Shown here: one piece after another, positions 6,579-8,313 of the stretch
Position numbering within the stretch: position 1 is the first letter of the stretch
Layout of the letters: each line of letters opens with the position of its first letter
Source of the DNA: JAFDZW01 sp038229915
GTDB taxonomy: Bacteria > Bacteroidota > Ignavibacteria > Palsa-1295
Assembly (NCBI GenBank): GCA_038229915.1
Contig: JBBRNY010000106.1
Coordinates: forward strand, 1 to 8,313
DNA length: 8,313 bases
Reading direction: 5' to 3'
Translations under genes and position numbers: made by a program
The notes under the pieces: generated by a model
Seen by the model: the letters and a program-made list of their open reading frames with translations, nothing else
Told to the model about the DNA's origin: nothing
Database searches by the model: none

Positions 6579-8102
6579 CTACAAATGATAATTCGGGCTC
6601 TCCTTCGTGATCGTAACATCGTGCGGATGAGACTCACGCAAACCTGCAACAGAAATTTTAATAAACTTGCCATTCTTTTGAAGATCGGCGATCGTTGCCG
6701 AACCTGTATATCCCATCGCTGCTCTTAAACCACCTGCCATCTGATATATAATTTCTGAGAGCGAGCCTTTGAATGGCACTCTACCTTCGATACCTTCAGG
6801 GACTAATTTTGCGAGACCTTCTTCGACGTCTTGGAAGTATCTATCTGCTGAGCCTTGCGCCATTGCAGAAAGCGAACCCATTCCACGATATGTTTTATAA
6901 GCACGACCTTCGAGAAATACTTTTTCACCGGGTGATTCTTCAGTGCCGGCAAACAAACTTCCGATCATCACCGTCGATGCTCCGCCAGCAATCGCTTTCG
7001 GAATGTCACCCGTTTGTTTAATGCCGCCATCAGCAATAACAGGAATTCCTTTTTTTGCGGCAGCACTCGCCGCATGCATCACCGCCGAAAGTTGTGGCAC
7101 ACCAACACCCGCAACGATTCGTGTTGTACAGATCGAACCTGGTCCTACACCGACCTTCACCCCATCAACGCCCGCTTCGATCAACGCAAGAGCGGCATCG
7201 CCAGTAGCGATATTTCCTGCGATGACATCAAGGTGTTTGAATTGTTTCTTCACCAGCTTCACCATATCGATCACACCTTTGGTATGTCCGTGTGCTGTAT
7301 CGACGATCACCACATCGAGATTTGCATTGACCAATGCTTCGATGCGTTCAAGCGTATCTGCGGTGATCCCGACAGCAGCTCCACACACCAAACGCCCACC
7401 CGAATCTTTCGCCGCATTCGGATAACGTTTTTTCTTTTGAATATCTTTGAACGTGATCAGCCCTTTGAGCCTTCCCTGTTTATCTACCACAGGAAGTTTT
7501 TCGATCTTGTTTGCTTGTAAAATGGATTCTGCTTTTTCGAGATTCGTCCCGACCGGTGCAGTGACGAGATTGGTCTTCGTCATTATGCGATCGATCACTT
7601 GCGATTTATCCGATTCAAATCGTATATCACGATTGGTTAGCATCCCGATCAGATGACCTTCATCGCCAATGATGGGAATACCTGAGATAGAATATTTTTC
7701 CATCAGCATCAATGCATCACGGAGCGTGTGGCCTTTTGTTAAGGTGATCGGATGTTGGATCATACCACTTTCCGAGCGTTTCACACGATCGACTTCTTCG
7801 GCTTGACGCGCGATCGAAAGATTTTTATGAATGATACCGATCCCACCTTCTCGTGCCATAGCAATGGCCATTGCCGATTCGGTAACGGTATCCATTGCAC
7901 TGGAGATGAACGGAGTGAAGAGCCGGATATTGCGAGTCAGTTGAGTCGAAAGATCAACCTCACGAGGCAGTACAGCTGAGTATCCTGGGATGAGCAGTAC
8001 GTCATCATAGGTTATACCATCACCGAGTGGAAATTTGGCAGAAATATCAAGTGCTGTCTTGGCAGCACGACTTGAGAGGCTCGAACGTGTTTTTTTCGGC
8101 AT
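6579..8102 (-). CDS. guaB: IMP dehydrogenase
   Basis: GuaB oxidises IMP to XMP with NAD+, the rate-limiting step of guanine nucleotide synthesis, in the cytoplasm. The 507-residue protein has the full family layout. It opens with an N-terminal segment and TYDDVLLIPG (31-40), then SSAMDTVTE (67-75). A pair of CBS domains is inserted at about 115-230 (GIPIIGDEGHLIGMLTNRDI at 141-160, KLPVVDKQGRLKGLITFKDI at 202-221). The catalytic barrel follows: VDTAHGH (267-273), GNIAT (296-300), and the active-site loop GVGPGSICTTR (318-328) with nucleophile C325. Then come the phosphate-binding ADGGIKQTGDIPKAIAGGA (357-375), YRGMGS (405-410), and the mobile flap with R421-Y422 and GRVPFKG (440-446). It is about 20 residues longer at the N-terminus than the E. 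coli enzyme. The start is supported by AAGGA seven bases upstream. It is transcribed alone, converging on the lat operon. No guaA is nearby. Confidence 0.97.
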   Translation of the reverse strand: MPKKTRSSLSSRAAKTALDISAKFPLGDGITYDDVLLIPGYSAVLPREVDLSTQLTRNIRLFTPFISSAMDTVTESAMAIAMAREGGIGIIHKNLSIARQAEEVDRVKRSESGMIQHPITLTKGHTLRDALMLMEKYSISGIPIIGDEGHLIGMLTNRDIRFESDKSQVIDRIMTKTNLVTAPVGTNLEKAESILQANKIEKLPVVDKQGRLKGLITFKDIQKKKRYPNAAKDSGGRLVCGAAVGITADTLERIEALVNANLDVVIVDTAHGHTKGVIDMVKLVKKQFKHLDVIAGNIATGDAALALIEAGVDGVKVGVGPGSICTTRIVAGVGVPQLSAVMHAASAAAKKGIPVIADGGIKQTGDIPKAIAGGASTVMIGSLFAGTEESPGEKVFLEGRAYKTYRGMGSLSAMAQGSADRYFQDVEEGLAKLVPEGIEGRVPFKGSLSEIIYQMAGGLRAAMGYTGSATIADLQKNGKFIKISVAGLRESHPHDVTITKESPNYHL

Positions 8103-8109
8103 GAAAATA

Positions 8110-8114
8110 TCCTT
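8110..8114 (-). promoter_or_regulatory. Ribosome binding site of guaB
   Basis: The minus strand reads AAGGA seven bases before the guaB ATG. It supports the start with the short N-terminal extension MPKKTRSS rather than an internal start nearer the conserved TYDDVLL motif. Confidence 0.75.
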
Positions 8115-8134
8115 ATTGTACGGATGTTTTCATA

Positions 8135-8142
8135 CAAATATA
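8135..8142 (-). promoter_or_regulatory. Candidate Bacteroidota-type -7 box of guaB
   Basis: The minus strand reads TATATTTG, an exact fit to the TAnnTTTG element used by primary sigma factors of Bacteroidota. It is 32 bases before the guaB start, predicting a leader of about 25 bases. A TTG lies 23 bases upstream, longer than the usual spacing of about 19, so the match is partial. The gap 8115-8212 shows no other gene. Confidence 0.4.
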
Positions 8143-8212
8143 CGAAGAAATGAGGCAGTGTTTTGCAAAAACGGCGTAAGTGTATATATTAGAAGCAAAT
8201 AAGCTATCCTAT

Positions 8213-8313
8213 TTACAGAATCGGCTCGCTGTTTAACAATTTACCTTCATCGCTTTGTCTTGCAACGATATCTTCCAACTGCTTAAAGGATTCATCACTT
8301 CCGAGCGCTGGGA
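8213..8313 (-). CDS. C-terminal end of an unidentified gene
   Basis: The last minus-strand frame open to the window edge encodes 32 residues: PALGSDESFKQLEDIVARQS, then DEGKLLNSEPIL and a TAA stop at 8213. Composition is protein-like: mixed charged residues and a probable amphipathic helix over SFKQLEDIVARQS. The other two minus-strand frames are less convincing: one stops within the first 20 bases, and the other gives a less natural peptide. It is encoded on the same strand as guaB, ending 110 bases before its start. I do not recognise the family. With so little visible, it could also be a chance open frame. Confidence 0.5.
   Translation of the reverse strand, partial: PALGSDESFKQLEDIVARQSDEGKLLNSEPIL

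Noticed and set aside
6943..7520. Plus-strand open frames opposite guaB
   Set aside because: They are antisense to the conserved IMP dehydrogenase catalytic core. Their composition follows from the reverse complement of guaB codons.
8161..8170. TTTTGCAAAA palindrome upstream of guaB as a purine operator
   Set aside because: It is a short ten-base palindrome in AT-rich DNA and does not match the PurR box known from enterobacteria. There is no second copy to support regulation.

Overview
The window looks like ordinary chromosome from a Gram-negative bacterium, most likely of the Bacteroidota/Chlorobi/Ignavibacteria/Kapabacteria group. This is an inference. It rests on a secreted DUF4139 protein, an FG-GAP/VCBS repeat protein, a lipoprotein, the MEP isoprenoid pathway (ispE), the lack of Shine-Dalgarno sites before most genes, and a TAnnTTTG-type promoter box before guaB. 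I see no insertion sequence, integrase, phage gene, tRNA, rRNA or CRISPR array. Coding density is high and no gene-free stretch exceeds about 185 bases.

Layout from left to right. (1) Bases 1-1429, minus strand: a copper-monooxygenase-like lipoprotein (PHM fold), then, 35 bases further along the same transcript, the first 87 codons of a secreted FG-GAP/VCBS repeat protein that runs off the window. (2) Bases 1519-2939, minus: a secreted DUF4139 protein closed by a strong intrinsic terminator. (3) Bases 3125-3973, minus: ispE. (4) Bases 4106-6478, plus: a compact two-gene operon, L-lysine 6-aminotransferase (lat) followed three bases later by a tryptophan 2,3-dioxygenase-family gene. (5) Bases 6479-6578: a heptamer-based inverted repeat between convergent genes. 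(6) Bases 6579-8102, minus: guaB (IMP dehydrogenase). (7) Bases 8213-8313, minus: the probable C-terminal 32 codons of an unidentified gene.

ispE and guaB are single-gene housekeeping functions. The other genes form two groups. One is an envelope/export group: PHM-like lipoprotein, FG-GAP protein and DUF4139 protein. The other is an amino-acid-oxidising pair that catalyses the committed first steps of lysine and tryptophan breakdown, with no downstream enzyme of either pathway present.

The points most worth a second look are these. The PHM-like protein keeps both copper-site motifs but has His where the animal enzyme has its Met copper ligand. Lysine and tryptophan first-step enzymes are tightly coupled, with an altered substrate loop in the dioxygenase. 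A near-perfect 17-bp RNA hairpin lies inside the signal-peptide codons of the FG-GAP gene. A TTAG-heptamer palindrome separates lat-TDO from guaB.
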